From Cyclina sinensis (taxonomy: Eukaryota; Mollusca; Bivalvia; Venerida; Veneridae): a DNA stretch of 64,000 bases. The position numbers and the translations under genes were made by a program. The DNA lies in contig JAAONU010000016.1 in assembly GCA_012932295.1 (NCBI GenBank), positions 41,323,241-41,387,240 on the forward strand. Direction: 5' to 3'. The notes under the pieces were generated by a model. It saw only the letters and a program-made list of their open reading frames with translations, ran no database searches and had not been told where the DNA came from. This document shows, in pieces, positions 1 to 12,681 of the stretch; positions within the stretch are counted from its first letter, which is position 1; the number at the start of each line of letters is the position of its first letter.

Positions 1-332
1 GTGTTGAAGCTGTAATTTTCTTGATGTCGAATGACAAAAAAAAGAAATGGAAACGTCTATATTAGTAAATAAAAATATTCAGTGATGCGCAAGTTTCAGC
101 ATCTCGTAGGACTGTAATTGTTGGACATTTCTACACATCAGCCTGATATATCCAAGCAAGTCTAAATGAAAGAGAAATGTTTTGCCGATCGAATGATGCT
201 TAAAATTTTGTATTAGGATAACTATATTTTGATAAAACTTCGGATATTTTAAAACAGAACTCTCTTGTTATTGATTTAGTTCTTTTAATTTAAGTTAGGA
301 CATGCGAGAAAGGGCAAATTGCAAAGTCAGTC

Positions 333-705
333 CTTAGGCGTATGGAAGGGGATATCCGCCATTTCACACATTATTGTATTTGTTATTTCAATATGCCAAT
401 TTCTTTCCAATGCTGCCAATTCAATTTCTATGTTGCTTTTTAGAAGTGCATTATCCATATTTATATGTAAATTGCGATATTTTAATTATAACTCTACACT
501 TAATGTTGTAAACATTGAAAACTAATGAGTTTTTTTAATTCAGTCATTAGAATTCATATGCAGATATTCTAATGATAATTAAGTGCTGAAATTGCTTGCT
601 ATGCCAATAATGTGAAAATCGTCGAGTTATAATTAATATAATGGACTTTAAATGCAATTATTTTAATTATTATTAAGAATTTATTTTGCTAACTTTCTCG
701 TTTTA
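333..705 (+). repeat. Left inverted arm of foldback element
   Basis: This arm matches the reverse complement of 1343-1717 end to end with scattered substitutions and small indels. The 68-codon frame inside it is broken in the other arm and is not considered a gene. Confidence 0.75.
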
Positions 706-1342
706 TCTGTATGCTTAACGTTTTATCTATGTGCTTAAAATGACATTGATAAACTTCTTATTCCTATTTTCAAATTTATTTTGATTTGCTCATATGCATG
801 ACACTTTAGTCGTTGCAGTTAAATGTTGACAAGCAAGACTCGTTTCTTAGCGCTAAAATGGGACCTTTTAAGTAAAGGAGAATAACTGGTAAAAACTGTA
901 AAAATAATAAACGTTCCCCATACCGTGTCCACACGAAGAAATTAAGTCCGCAAACGTCGTTGTGATATTGATAGTGATATAGATGTTCCATTCCCAAATT
1001 AAAGGTGATTCTGAACATTTAAATGATGACCCCTGGTGTCAAAATACAAAGCAACAGTCAAAGCTCCAACGCGGCGGTGACCTCGTTCTATCCTCGTGTT
1101 TCTTGTGGTTGTATATTCTCGCGAGGTAAAAATGGACGTTACACCGGGAAGGGAGCGGTTATTTTTTCTACGGCGACCTTTCGTAAAAATGCTGCCTGGT
1201 TCTCGGCTTCGATTTATAATGTCAAAATTATTATGAGAACAATCGTATTTTGTTGCAGCCATTTTTTTGAGGACGGTTATATGTTAGATAATGTTGGACT
1301 TTATATGCATATCTTTCTGGAAACAAATATATGTTTGATAAT

Positions 1343-1717
1343 GGTTTTAGAAAGTTAGCAAAATACATTCTTAATGATAATTAAAATAATTGCATATAAA
1401 GTACATTAAATTAATTATATTTTAACAATTTTCATATTATTGGCATAGTAAGCAAATCAAATGCTTAATCATTATAAAAATATCTGCATATGAATTCTTA
1501 TGACAGAATAATAAAAATCATACTAGTTTTCAATGGTTGCAACATTTAATGTAGTGTTATAATTAAAATATCACAATTTATATACAAATATGGATAATGC
1601 ACTTCTAAAAAGCAACATGGGAAATGAATTGGCAGCGTTAAAAAGAAATTGTCATATTGAAATAACAAATACAGTAATGCGTGAAATGGCGGATATCCCC
1701 TTCCATATAGGCGACCC
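1343..1717 (-). repeat. Right inverted arm of foldback element
   Basis: This is the reverse-complement partner of 333-705. The outermost bases (ggcggatatccccttcca) mirror the start of the left arm. Confidence 0.75.
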
Positions 1718-4700
1718 TAGTATCGTTGTTCACAATATATTCTATATTATCTGTCGCTAACATTGTTAAACATGTTTAAGAATTTCTGATATTTCAAATG
1801 CTATTTTTGTATGCTTTTGACTGTCAAGTCGCCTGTTTTATTTTTCATTTCTTACGTTAAAACATTGTATAGTAAGAGTACTGTGTATGGAAATAGTGAA
1901 ATGCCTTACACTGTATTTTTGTTTGTTTAGTGCTAATGTTTTTTTTCTTTTTTGAAACATGAGTCGCGGCAAGACTGGAGGAGTGGTAAGAAACTACATG
2001 TTGGAATAAAATTTGTTTTTCTCTTGTTTCGTGCGAACGTAACATACACAGAACTGTGGGTTTTCATTTTGACTAGAGAAGAACGTTACAAACAGAAAGC
2101 TATAAAGAGAGAGAGCTTCAGAATCTGTTTCTACTTAGACCGATCGATAAGTGACAGAAATTCTTTAAGCCAGTATAAAAGAGCAAGGCATGACTTCAAA
2201 ACGCTACAGATTTATGGAAAACTGCAGAGCTCGGAAAGAATATTGGATGCTTATTAAATAAGAGAAGCAAGATTTCATTACACATAAGAAATAAGAACGC
2301 AGTTTTATAACGAAAGATTTTGTGACCGTGTTTAACATTGTTACGGGTTATTTTTTAAATGAATTAGTTTCTTATTGCAAATATAAGTGTACTGAGACTA
2401 AATAAGTGACAACAAGGGCATTTGCTTTTATCAGCAAGAGAAAATAAAAAATTGTGTTTTGACGTTTGACATTGTTCCATTGAATACAAATACAGTTTAT
2501 AGAAACTTAAAGCAAACAAAACAGCTGAGAAGCTTAGTACAGGAACGAAAGTGCTTGTAAGGAAAGGCAGTCGAGACTTGGAATCTTAACTAACTACTAT
2601 TTATTCTGTGAAATAAAAATCATCTTTAGCAAAAAGACAAATATTAATTTATTTGATAAACACTAGATGTCGACAGAAATGTGTATTTTGAAAAACTGAA
2701 ACAAATTTGAAATTTTTATAGTTTGGTTCCTTTAAAGATCCCCATTTCAAGAAATTCTACAGATATCTCTCTACCTCTCCCAGAAAGCAGATGGAAACAA
2801 GTCATCATATAAAACCATAATCATAGTCTTCTTGATATACCTTCAGGTGAGTAGCCTTACGGTTTTGATTATTCTATAAATGGAAAGAGACTAAGCCTTT
2901 GAAGAAACTTAAGATATAGGCTCAAGACTTTCTTTTCAGATTTATACATATTTTGTTAAAATAAGTATTCTTTTGTTATTTAGTTTATATTTACAAATAT
3001 GTTTTAAATTTAAGATAATCTTGATGAAAAAAAACAAAGTGATATTTTTATCATATGTAAAATACAATGTAAGTCTTTGATTACACAGAAAATTAAAATC
3101 TATGTTGAGCATTTAATGCCCAACTTTATTTGTAAAGAACTCTACTTAGAAGAAATGTTTAAAGTTGTTTACAATCACTTTTGTTTAATTAAGACCTAAA
3201 TGCATGATCATTGAACATTTAGCTTTTATCCATTAATTCTCGGTTATTTAAAGGATAATGTGCTTTTTTGGAGTTGCTATTTTACTGGAATACAGGATAT
3301 AGTTTTTTACTTTATTCTTCAATGGTATGTTCACTTAAAACAGAGAGAGAGAGACTTAAAGTTGTAAACTTGTGACATAAAATACTTATTATCAAGAGGT
3401 TATCCCAATGTAACATTGAGTGTCGTTAATGCAGAGACAAAACGTTATTTTGTTTTTATTTTCAGAAATGATCATGCATATTAAAATCCGTAACAAGTAT
3501 GGTTATACAAACATAGTTTTTCTGGTGACATGGGATTTGCGTGCATGAGATTATCAATTTTTTTACAAACCCCAAACTTGTAATTAACAACACCTTAAAA
3601 CTGTCATCTTGATCTATGATTTCTTGTCAATTTTTTTCAGTTTCTAATTGTATATCAAAACTAAGAAACGGTATTTTAATCGATAGGATATGTATTAAAC
3701 TATAAAGATATCAAGATATACCATCGTACAATGTCTGCTGACAATTTTAGATATAAAATTAATGATGTTTCACTATATGGTTGAGCAGATACAAGAACAA
3801 ACGACTGAGTTATGTTAGAATGGAAACAAAAATATTATATTTTCAGTCTTTCTTGAACGTGATTATCTTTATGTTTTAGTCAGTGAATTGAATGTTCATA
3901 TGTCACTTGCCGTTATTGTCACCATACCAATTAGCCGGACAATCAGTTTTCCGGACACCTTATAATATAATGCAAGGTGATTATAATTATGATTCTAACA
4001 GTTTCAAAAGCATTTCGAAACTTCGTTATGGAAACGACACTTCAATTGAAATATGAGCAGCATTCGTTAGTATGAACATTAGTCCAACAGTGCAAAGGAA
4101 ATTAAGCTTCACTGAATATTCCAAGAAATTTATCTCGTAATATATGCTTTCTGTCAAACATTTAGGTTTTACAAAGATTCTCTATGTATTCCTGATGGGA
4201 TAATGTCTTTTGATGTCATCGATTGCACAGTATGCAATGTTATAAATGATGCACGGTGTCTAGCTTACATCTGCAGACAAATAGGATTGGTTTCAAGATA
4301 AAAAATTCTGACATTTTGAATTGGTCTGAGCTGGAACTTGATACAGTTTGTTCTTTGTTTAAATGATATAAATTGAGTCGGATTTAATTGTCCCTATTTA
4401 GATAAAATGTAACTGTAAACCGATCTTTGAATACAATTAATAGTTAGCGGAAGCAGGTAACGCCTGAACCGTTGTTTCTGTGTACATTTTAAGCTCCTAA
4501 TAAAAAGAAATAAATCCATACTGGAACATGCCTCTGTCCAGAGACTCAACAATTTCGAATAACGAACTCTCTTAAGATCCCGCAGTAACTCGCAGTTGTA
4601 CCATTGACATTTAATCTTTCAAAGTTTTTTTGCACATAACCAGACAGCATGTTTCTGGTTTATACACAATTAGAAACATTGTAAAGTACACATTCCAGGT

Positions 4701-6240
4701 CATTAACTTGTTTTACTTTGTCCATACCGTTTCTTTCTGGTATACATACAAAGTTACAATAGATGAAAAAAGACCAAGATTTGCTATGACACAACAGGCG
4801 TTTTAAAACATGTCAAAGTTCGCAATGAAAGATCTTGCTAAATTAGTTTATTTCTTGACTATTATGATAGGGACGTTGAGTTGTCGGTATGAAACAGATA
4901 CTAGAATGATGCAACATAAAGTCAGTTACATAGTGGGTGTTGAACTGTTATGCACTTATAATTGAATTTAATATGTTAACAGTTCGAGAAAGCGCGAGTT
5001 TTTTCTTTCAGTGTCAATGATACAATATAAATGCACCGCTAGGATTCGCTGAGTTACCGTGCAAAAAAATAGGTCTGTCTTGAGTAGCTTGATTGTGATG
5101 AATTACATAACGTAACATAATTACAAATTCATTGGTAAGATTATATGGATTATTGCCTACATAAGAAGACGTGATCTTTTTAGGAAAGCCAACAGTTTCG
5201 ACAATGTTTCCTTTGTATTCTCATTGTAAAGTCAAAGCATGCGAACTGCTGTAATAAAATTGCATTTGTTCACTGCAAGGGGACAAATAAGTATAAAACA
5301 TTAAGTCTGCTACTTCTGGCTCAAAACATAAAATCATATTCACTGTTAGTCTGGCAATTAAATCTTAAATTTCCAAAAGAACATTCGCTTATTGATGAAC
5401 TAAGTAATGCTCTTTGCTGTTATGGAATTGCCATGTTTCGAAATTCAAAATAATGTTTTGCTACGCCCTCCGAATTTTATTTTAAAGATACCAAGAATAG
5501 ATAACAATATATTAAGGCGCTTTATAATAATTCTTGTCTCAGTTGAAATGCTATTATGAGGTTTTGAATGTTTCTGACTGAAGTGACTAAACATTATTTT
5601 GATTTCAGGATTTTAGAATCGACCATCTGCATGATATGCAGGCCTAAAATGCTTATTGAGCATAAAATAAGTTGGGTGATATCCATATAGAATATTGATT
5701 TCATGGACGGAATTTTCAGACAAACTTTTTTCGTTATTTAAATGTTGCTCTATTATTTTGTTTCCGTTACGATATTGCTCTTCGCTATGTCATAGGGCAA
5801 ATACTATGGTTATATATATACTGAGGTGTCTTAAACAGTATGCACTTAAATAATACTATTGACATGTCATTATATCTATTTATCAAATGACTACTTTGTA
5901 ACCTATCCTTTGCATAGTCTATTTGCCGTTCAGTAGTCCTTAGTAGTAGTCCTAAAAATAAGTATAGGGTTCCCTTTTGGGTGGTTTCCATGATTCGTTT
6001 AATTCTATTAACTCTAACACCTGTTTGCATGAAATTGATAACTAATTACACCTCTTTTCATATTTCCGCCATATTTTGAAATATAAATGAACTATAGCCA
6101 TACTGTGCTTCGAATATTTTCATCTTCTGTTTTTATACCTTTATATATACTCAGGTAATTGATTGTATTTGTCTTTGATTATAATAATGATTGTATTTCT
6201 TGATATTTGTGTGTTTTCCGATTTGTCTTATTGTGCAATT
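1718..6240. other. AT-rich stretch without recognisable genes
   Basis: No recognisable exon, RNA gene or repeat array stands out. A perfect-consensus splice donor (CAG|GTGAGT) ends at 2846 after an open stretch starting near 2763, and a pyrimidine-tract acceptor ends at about 3465 just before an ATG with 26 codons. Both occur about as often as chance predicts in this length and are not called as exons. Confidence 0.5.
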
Positions 6241-6390
6241 TATTATTTTTGTATCGGTACACACGACCTATTGTTATTCTTTGTTATATTGCAGGACCGT
6301 ATCTGTCGTGTAATATATTGAGTATTGAAAGCATACACGAGAGTTGACATTTGATACAAAACCCCGCTCTATCGTAAAGCAAGCCCGCGA

Positions 6391-6406
6391 CAGTGGCGCC
6401 CAACGT
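6391..6406 (+). other. Possible LTR 3' edge plus tRNA-Lys primer-binding site
   Basis: The 13 bases tggcgcccaacgt match the complement of the 3' end of metazoan tRNA-Lys(CUU), including the CCA tail. This is the primer used by many Ty3/gypsy-type LTR retrotransposons. It is preceded by ...cgacag, so an LTR ending in CA one base upstream is plausible, which is the normal spacing. Complementarity stops after 13 bases, and I find no second LTR and no gag/pol in the window. At most this is a fragment. A chance match is possible but unlikely given the adjacent CA. Confidence 0.35.
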
Positions 6407-6433
6407 AAATAAAGGTCTATGGATGAAGTAAAT

Positions 6434-6758
6434 GGCACAGCGAGACGATTGCCCAGGTGGAATCATCCTGACATCGTAAAACACTGAAATATTTTAAATG
6501 TTCTGTTCCGGGTCAAAATTTTGGTAAATTATCACACTGCCTGGGATTCAGGGTTCCACGAGCTGGTCCTTCTTCCGAAATAAATTATGAGGAGCGGCTG
6601 CGCAGCATAACTAAATGTTTTAAAAGGCCTTGTATTATCAAACTAGCGCTATATTACTCACAGTACTGCAGTACTCTTTAATTCTGTTTATGATGATCTT
6701 TAGCCTGTTAGCCAACGATGTCGGGATGATTCCACCTGGGCAATCGTCTCGCTGTGCC
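6434..6758. repeat. Inverted repeat, 43 bp arms
   Basis: 6434-6476 and 6716-6758 are reverse complements with one mismatch (42/43), separated by ~240 bp. The left arm lies just downstream of the putative primer-binding site, so the pair may be an inverted fragment of that retroelement leader. Confidence 0.85.
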
Positions 6759-6773
6759 TTTCCGTGACTCCAT

Positions 6774-6876
6774 ATCATCTTAATATTCAATAGCATGCAA
6801 ATACAAGAACACTTACGCTACGTGAAATATATACTAAGTGTTCTTGTATTTGCATGCTATTGAATATTAAGATGAT
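6774..6876. repeat. Perfect 42 bp hairpin
   Basis: Arms 6774-6815 and 6835-6876 are exact reverse complements around a 19-base loop. Outside them, 6761-6773 and 6877-6889 continue the pairing with about three mismatches, giving a ~55 bp stem. It abuts the right arm of the preceding inverted repeat. A transcript would form a long, perfectly paired double strand. Confidence 0.95.
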
Positions 6877-6889
6877 ATTGAATCACGGA

Positions 6890-8061
6890 ACGATATTCAT
6901 AAGACACAAGTGACGCTTCCATCTATCTTCTTAGTGTAAGAAATTTACAAGTTGTGCCTCCGTCATCATTAGGGTCAAGAAAATGTGAAAATAAATTGAA
7001 TAATTATGGTGATTATATTCACCAATTTTGACACTTTCTAAAAAAACAACAACAAATAAATAAAAAATAATTATAATAAAAAGAAAATAATGTGTATATG
7101 CTGCAGACAATATAATGAAAGTTTGAGGACAAAGTTGGACAGGAGACTATATTTTCAGAAATTTGTATTGTTTTTGATAACTTTTAGTCAGCTAGTGTAT
7201 GTATACAACCAGATCAGATGCTGTCTCCGTGTATTCATAACGTAAATTAATTGCTGTGTTTTACATCTGAACTTATTTCGTTTATTCAATACAGAAAGAT
7301 AAAACAATAAAACAATTTTATAAGTTATACCGCTGTTGCAGCGCGATCTTGCTTGGTAGTAAAACCCACACATTCCTGTAATAAAACGCTACTTGCTCGT
7401 TATTCACGTGTCGCAATGATTACAATAGAAGTTGCTGACGATGCAATAATGATCACACTGGTTTAAAAATCTGAATTGACAGTCTTCCATTATTGTTATT
7501 AAAAGTGCATATACAGGTCGTTTATTTTCAGACAAGATAGGAATGGATAGACGTCTTTGCATATTGCAAACTTGCTGCCAATACTTGGAAAATTGCACTA
7601 GGAAAGGAGTGGCTGATTGTTTTACTTTAGAACAACTACTTCCACATTGTATTTTTGTCCTAATGGTTTGTGTAACAGAGTTTCTAACTATAGATGCAAA
7701 TTCATTTTCTTCTTCTTAAAATTGTTTTTATGGGTGATTTTAACTCCTGTTATAGCACGGTTTTAAAAGGTTCAGGCAGATAACAATGAAGTAATCAAAT
7801 CTATCAGCGTGAAGGAGAAACAAAAAACTTTAGCAACAATTTGTTAGCACAGAAATAGAGTTGGCTTTTTCTGTGAACAGTTGTATTTTACTTAAATATG
7901 CAGTCACATTTGCGTTGTGTACTTTCTTATATAGAAATAATCTGAAAGAGAAACAAAAAGCAAAAAAAATGCCTTGAAGACGACTTTTATTTCTCTATTT
8001 GTGTTCTTCTTGTAGAAGCGTTATGAAAATTATCAAAATCTCGCGACTGCGTTTATGTTAA
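6890..8061. other. No gene seen
   Basis: AT-rich sequence with A-rich tracts around 7040-7080. The short frames here have no recognisable protein features. Confidence 0.5.
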
Positions 8062-8222
8062 ATATGTTGTATGAAGAAGTTTGTGATAGTAGAGGTGTAT
8101 ATATATGTTGTATGAAGAAGTTTGTGATAGTAGAGGTGTATATATATGTTGTATGAAGAAGTTTGTGATAGTAGAGGTGTATATATATGTTGTATGAAGA
8201 AGTTTGTGATAGTAGAAGTGCT
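8062..8222. repeat. 41 bp tandem repeat, ~3.9 copies
   Basis: Unit starts fall at 8062, 8103, 8144 and 8185, an exact 41-base period. The units contain atatgttgtatgaagaag and tttgtgatagtagaggtg. The copies are virtually identical except for one change in the last, which suggests recent expansion. Confidence 0.95.
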
Positions 8223-10600
8223 TAATTAAGGAACGATATCTATTTCAGAGCAAACCATTTAGAATTTCTCTTAAAGGAAACAGATCGAAGACAAATTGTC
8301 ATTGTTCCTGTTATACAGAACTTTTTTTTTCTATTTTGAAATGTTCAATAATTCTTGCAAGGTTTCGAGCAAGCTATCACAACTTGTGCTTATGTTATGT
8401 TGATGAATCAAAGCCGTATAAAAGGTGATTATTTGGATGCTTACTTTAGATGAAAAAAAAACTAGAAATATGGTATTTCATAGTCTAAGAACTGGAAGTT
8501 TATGCTGACTTAGAATTTTCTGCTACCTTATTGATTGTAAAGATAAATTCCTACAGTTTTCAAGAAGGAGACACACACAAAATAACATAATATGATTTTG
8601 AAAGAAGTATGCATACAATCATATATCACTTGCATGGTGCTTTATTATCGCATGTTATGTTTCGGTTAATTTGCTTTAGTCGAGAGGTTCGGTAAACAAG
8701 ATCCTTTAATGGCTGATACCCAGCATAATTGGGCTTTTTATCAGGTTTTTTTTTCCATTTCGGTCCATTATCAAAGATCGTGATAGTGTATAACACTAAT
8801 ATGTCGATTCGAAATTTTGCCAAGTATCACAAAAGCAGATATATCGAGTATGTTTCTTGAATATGTCATTCCCTATGGCCGATCATCGTTTTTGCAGTAA
8901 GCAATGGATAACATAACGCATTAACAGTTATCCCTTCCATAATTACAAATTCAATGGTGGAATTACAAGCTTCAGTCGACGCTTAAGACTCATGGATCTT
9001 TTAAAATAGTAGGATTGTCATACAGAGGCAGTTATTCTAAAATAATGACACAATAATTCCCCACAGCACTAAGACTCATTACTTCTAGGGTTATATATAT
9101 ATATTGAAGCATTAAGCATGAACGATACTTCTACAGCTGGGCTTGAATTTTCCTTTTTAACATTATCCGCTATCAAAATATTGCATTCTTCAATTCTGTC
9201 TGCTGAAATTATAGCTGAAATATTTAACAATACGGTTTATCGCATTATCACATATATTTAATGCTCTACTGGTTCTAGAAATAGACTTTGCTTTCAGGAA
9301 ATTGTCTCTTAAATTGATATTTGCAATCGAACCTTCAAAGAAGTCTGCATATTTGAAATATTGATGAGGTCACATATACAACGATGCAGTTTGAGTATAT
9401 GAAACTATAGCAATTCCGTTAGGTAACTGCATAGGAAACTACATTGAAAGAAGCTTTGTTGGACAAAGCAATCGCCATAATAAATTAATAAGACTTTGAA
9501 GGGGTTTTCATGATATTTTGATAAATTTTATACCGGTCACGCTTTGTTACTAAATGAGGGATCTTTGTCACGGAAGAATATGTTTGCACACAGAATGTTG
9601 ATTGCTAAAATTGATTTTCATCTTGAATGCCTGTCCACAGTACCAGTATTGTTGCCTTAAGGACAGCATGATAGTTCATAAAGACGCAGTAAGGTTTGAA
9701 AAACGAAAGCTCCTGGCAAACATGTCGAGATTGAATACAAGGAACTTTTCCAAATAAAGCATCACGCCTTGCGCTTTAGAATAGTCTTAATTGCAAAGCA
9801 TTATTTACAGTTGTATTGGGTACAAGATACATTATTGACTTTCGTAAGCTGATATAATTAGGTTTATTTCTTATCCTGTCTGTTTGTGAAGTAGACAGAG
9901 TGATGTCATTTGCATGAAAGGAGTTTTATTCATTGCGTTCATTTATTAGATACACAAATGATCTTAACTTTGATGTGAATCAGTTGTCAGTTTATAGTAA
10001 AAGAAATTAAATTCATGTCGAAGCTCATGCTGTAAAGTATATGAAAGTGTGAGTGATATTATTCTTGTTATACTTAAAAAGGGAGTGTGGTGGCTATTGT
10101 TGGCTTAAAATGAGCAACTTTGTATATATCTGGGTCACAAACCTTATATTTTAATAGTAAAAGGACATTGCCTTTTTTTGTAGATTCGTTTTCTTTGGGT
10201 ATCATGATATTGACAGAACTGTCATAGACCATATATTTAGTTGGAATGATCTGACCTGTTAACCCTTGTGTCAATTTGTTACTGTTTATCAGAAAATAGA
10301 GATGTTGTATATTCTATTTCATTATGTCAGCTCTGTACCAAGATAAGTGATCATTTATCGGCAGACAGTAAGAGGTTTATTTTCTTATTGCTTTTAGCTA
10401 TGAACATTTTGCAGAACTTTATCATTGCTTAAGCATTTGATTCTAATATCACAAGTTTTACTAACGACAGATTTGGCGATGCCGACGTCTGTAAGCTGAC
10501 CGACATTTACTGTTATCGTATTTATGACGTCCTTTTCCCCTTGAAATCTAAACTAAATAAATTAGCAACAGAATGTTTTTCTGACCCCACTTGAAAAATA
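8223..10600. other. No gene seen
   Basis: AT-rich sequence with a short (TA)n run near 9094. I recognise no gene, RNA or transposon. Confidence 0.5.
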
Positions 10601-11100
10601 GTAGGAATATAGCATTGCTGTTGTCCGTCCGTCCGTTCGTTTGTACGTACGGGGTCCTATCATTGTGTCTGATCAATAACTGGCAAATGCTTTGGCCTAG
10701 ATTCTTGAAACTTCATAGGATTATAGGACATAACTAGCAGATGATCCCTATTTATTCTAAAATTACTAAATCAAAGGTCACGGACACAGTGGTTACCTGT
10801 GTTAAACCATTTTGAGATCAATAACTGACAAACGTTTGGCCGGTTATTGGGTATGACCAGTAAATAACCCTGATGGTTTTGAAGTCATTATATCAAAGGT
10901 CAAGGTTAGATTAACAGCCTGTGTAAAGTCCTTGTTCGATTTGTAGCTGGAACAATCTTGCCTCGGTAATCAGACCTTGTTAGGGATATTGAGCATGACC
11001 AGCAGACGGTCTGTTTTGATTTTGTGGTCAGTTGGACAGAGGTAAAGGTCACTGTGACGGTCTGTTTTTCCTGTCAAATTAGTTATCTAGGCAACAGTAC
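10600..11100 (+). mobile_element. Degenerate Helentron/HINE-like fragment
   Basis: A tgtccgtccgtccgttcg tract near 10622 is followed by diverged copies of the monomer seen at 20.5 and 63.1 kb: a 'gatcaataactggcaaa' block, a 'cttcatagg' block, and 'tcaaaggtca' motifs. The terminal hairpins are not clear, so this is a decayed head plus about three monomers. Confidence 0.6.
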
Positions 11101-11193
11101 TTCACTTCACTCTGAAATGTGCAGTTACATTTTCACCAAAACATACCATGCATATAATGCTATAGTATTTCTCTGACATATATTTATAGCTTT

Positions 11194-11953
11194 AGCTCGA
11201 CTATAACAATTATGTCGAGTATTCTACTCAACCTGGCGTCGGCAATGACAAAACTTGTTTCAACGTTTTTTGCAAGCAACTTATGATCAGGCGTGTCTCT
11301 TTGTAACCAGCAGTGCTTACTGATTTAATACACCCTAATGTCTTTTGTGGCATTAAACAAACAAGTTGTACAACTCTTGACCAAATTTAGGGCAAATGTT
11401 TACTTAGAAATCTTGGTTAATCATGCTAATTTCTCAGCAATCGTTAACGGATTGACTTGAAACTTAAAAATATGTTAAGGGACATCAGACCTCTGAGTAA
11501 GATTACTCTTAGCAGAATTTATTGTATATTATTGCCCCTTTTAATATTTTCATCTACTTGCATGCAAACTTAGACTGACACCCAATCAAAGATCATCTCT
11601 ACTGATTTTGGGGTCGAATCTTCAAAGGTCAAGGTCGGTGCATACCAAATAAAGAAACAGTTTCCAGACCATGACTTGATTTTCTCATCGTCTACATTGA
11701 TGAACACTTACTTCAACCAGATCAAGGATGATGTTTTTTTATTTTGGATCAAACTGTTAAAGGTCAAGGTCAGAGTTGCTTGACATAAAAATCAGTTTCG
11801 AGATCTTAGCTTGCGTTCTTTATCATCTACCTGCATGAAAACAAGCACATGGACTTGTCTTACATCAGTAATTATTCCTATAGCTCATGAGGTCACAGGG
11901 TCAACGGTCAAAGCTGTGAACAGTCGAGTGCGCTGTTTTACGAACAGCGCTTG
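11194..11953 (+). mobile_element. Helentron/HINE-like element (TCGAC family)
   Basis: The 5' end carries ctcgact (11196-11202) inside a small hairpin (tcgac ... gtcga). The same 7 bases recur inverted at 11922-11928. The 3' end is a perfect 8 bp stem (gcgctgtt/aacagcgc, 11930-11950) immediately followed by CTTG (11950-11953), the layout of Helitron/Helentron termini. The interior has several aaggtcaaggtc motifs. It is non-autonomous, and no Rep/helicase coding is visible. Confidence 0.6.
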
Positions 11954-12681
11954 ATATAATGATCACGCGTTACAAGTTTGTTTTATTTCTCGAAAACGTT
12001 TAAAATTAAAACACTGTATTTATTCAAGCAGTGTAGTAAATTAACTTTCAACAGGCTGAGCTAACAGTTGAATTAATTATTTCAAGAAATAACCGTGAAA
12101 CATTCATTTCCTTTTAGAGAAGGGTGTTTAAAATTGGTTTTCAAGTCGAAACTTTGCATGGCATAGTTTAGCACATTTAAGGCGAATAATAAATTATCCT
12201 TGCATGAAGTAATGATAAAAGCATTTTCGCCACTCCTTTAATAGAAGCTCTACTTTGATAGCACCAGTTAAGCAGCTTTTCTCATTTTATTCAAAGCAGT
12301 TTCTGTTTTTAGAATTAACTGGAAAAAAATAAAGTTTGTATTGTTTCACTTCGAGAGTTAGTATCAGCATTTGTTTGTCATCTTTGTTGATGATATGTTT
12401 TTGCACACACGCTGTTTTTGTCAAACAAAATACTGAAAAAAATGCTTAAACTTACGGCAATAAAGAAAATGGTTCAGTTATGCATATTTACAGATCACCA
12501 TTCGAGTGTGCTGGACATTTCTCGAATAGCAAGACTGTTAACAGTTATATTGCTTCTTTTGTTGGTGACAAAGCTGTAATTGTCACATGCTGCGTTATTG
12601 ATTTTCATTGGCTGAGAAAATAGGTTTTGTTTCTCATTATGTCTGTTTGTGAAAAACACAAACAAAGCGATTTGAATATAA
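11954..12681. other. No gene seen
   Basis: AT-rich spacer between two Helentron-like elements, with no recognisable feature. Confidence 0.5.

Larger units (their letters stand above)
333..1717. mobile_element. Foldback / long-TIR non-autonomous DNA element
   Basis: Two long arms are inverted copies of each other: 333-705 and 1343-1717, roughly 85% alike by eye over ~370 bp. Both contain the same landmarks in opposite order, for example ggatatccgcc at the outer edge, a block around tgctttttagaagtgca, gaattcatatgcagatat, and aaagttagcaaaat at the inner edge. The ~640 bp loop has a GC-richer core (about 1020-1260) carrying overlapping short frames on both strands (111 and 87 codons) with no family I recognise. 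The size and layout fit a foldback element or a long-TIR MITE. No transposase or clear target-site duplication is visible, and the arm divergence suggests it is old. Confidence 0.75.

Noticed and set aside
1952..2257. 101-codon frame, Lys/Arg-rich
   Set aside because: Begins at a non-ATG codon, has no recognisable motif, no repeat support and no splice or promoter context. Compatible with chance.
2763..2846. Exon ending in perfect donor CAG|GTGAGT
   Set aside because: Weak acceptor, no homology. About two perfect donors are expected by chance in 64 kb on both strands; another at 54803-54811 is equally isolated.
5785..6030. 81-codon minus-strand frame resembling a retroelement piece
   Set aside because: No catalytic or zinc-binding motif could be identified, and the adjacent primer-binding-site match does not extend support to it.
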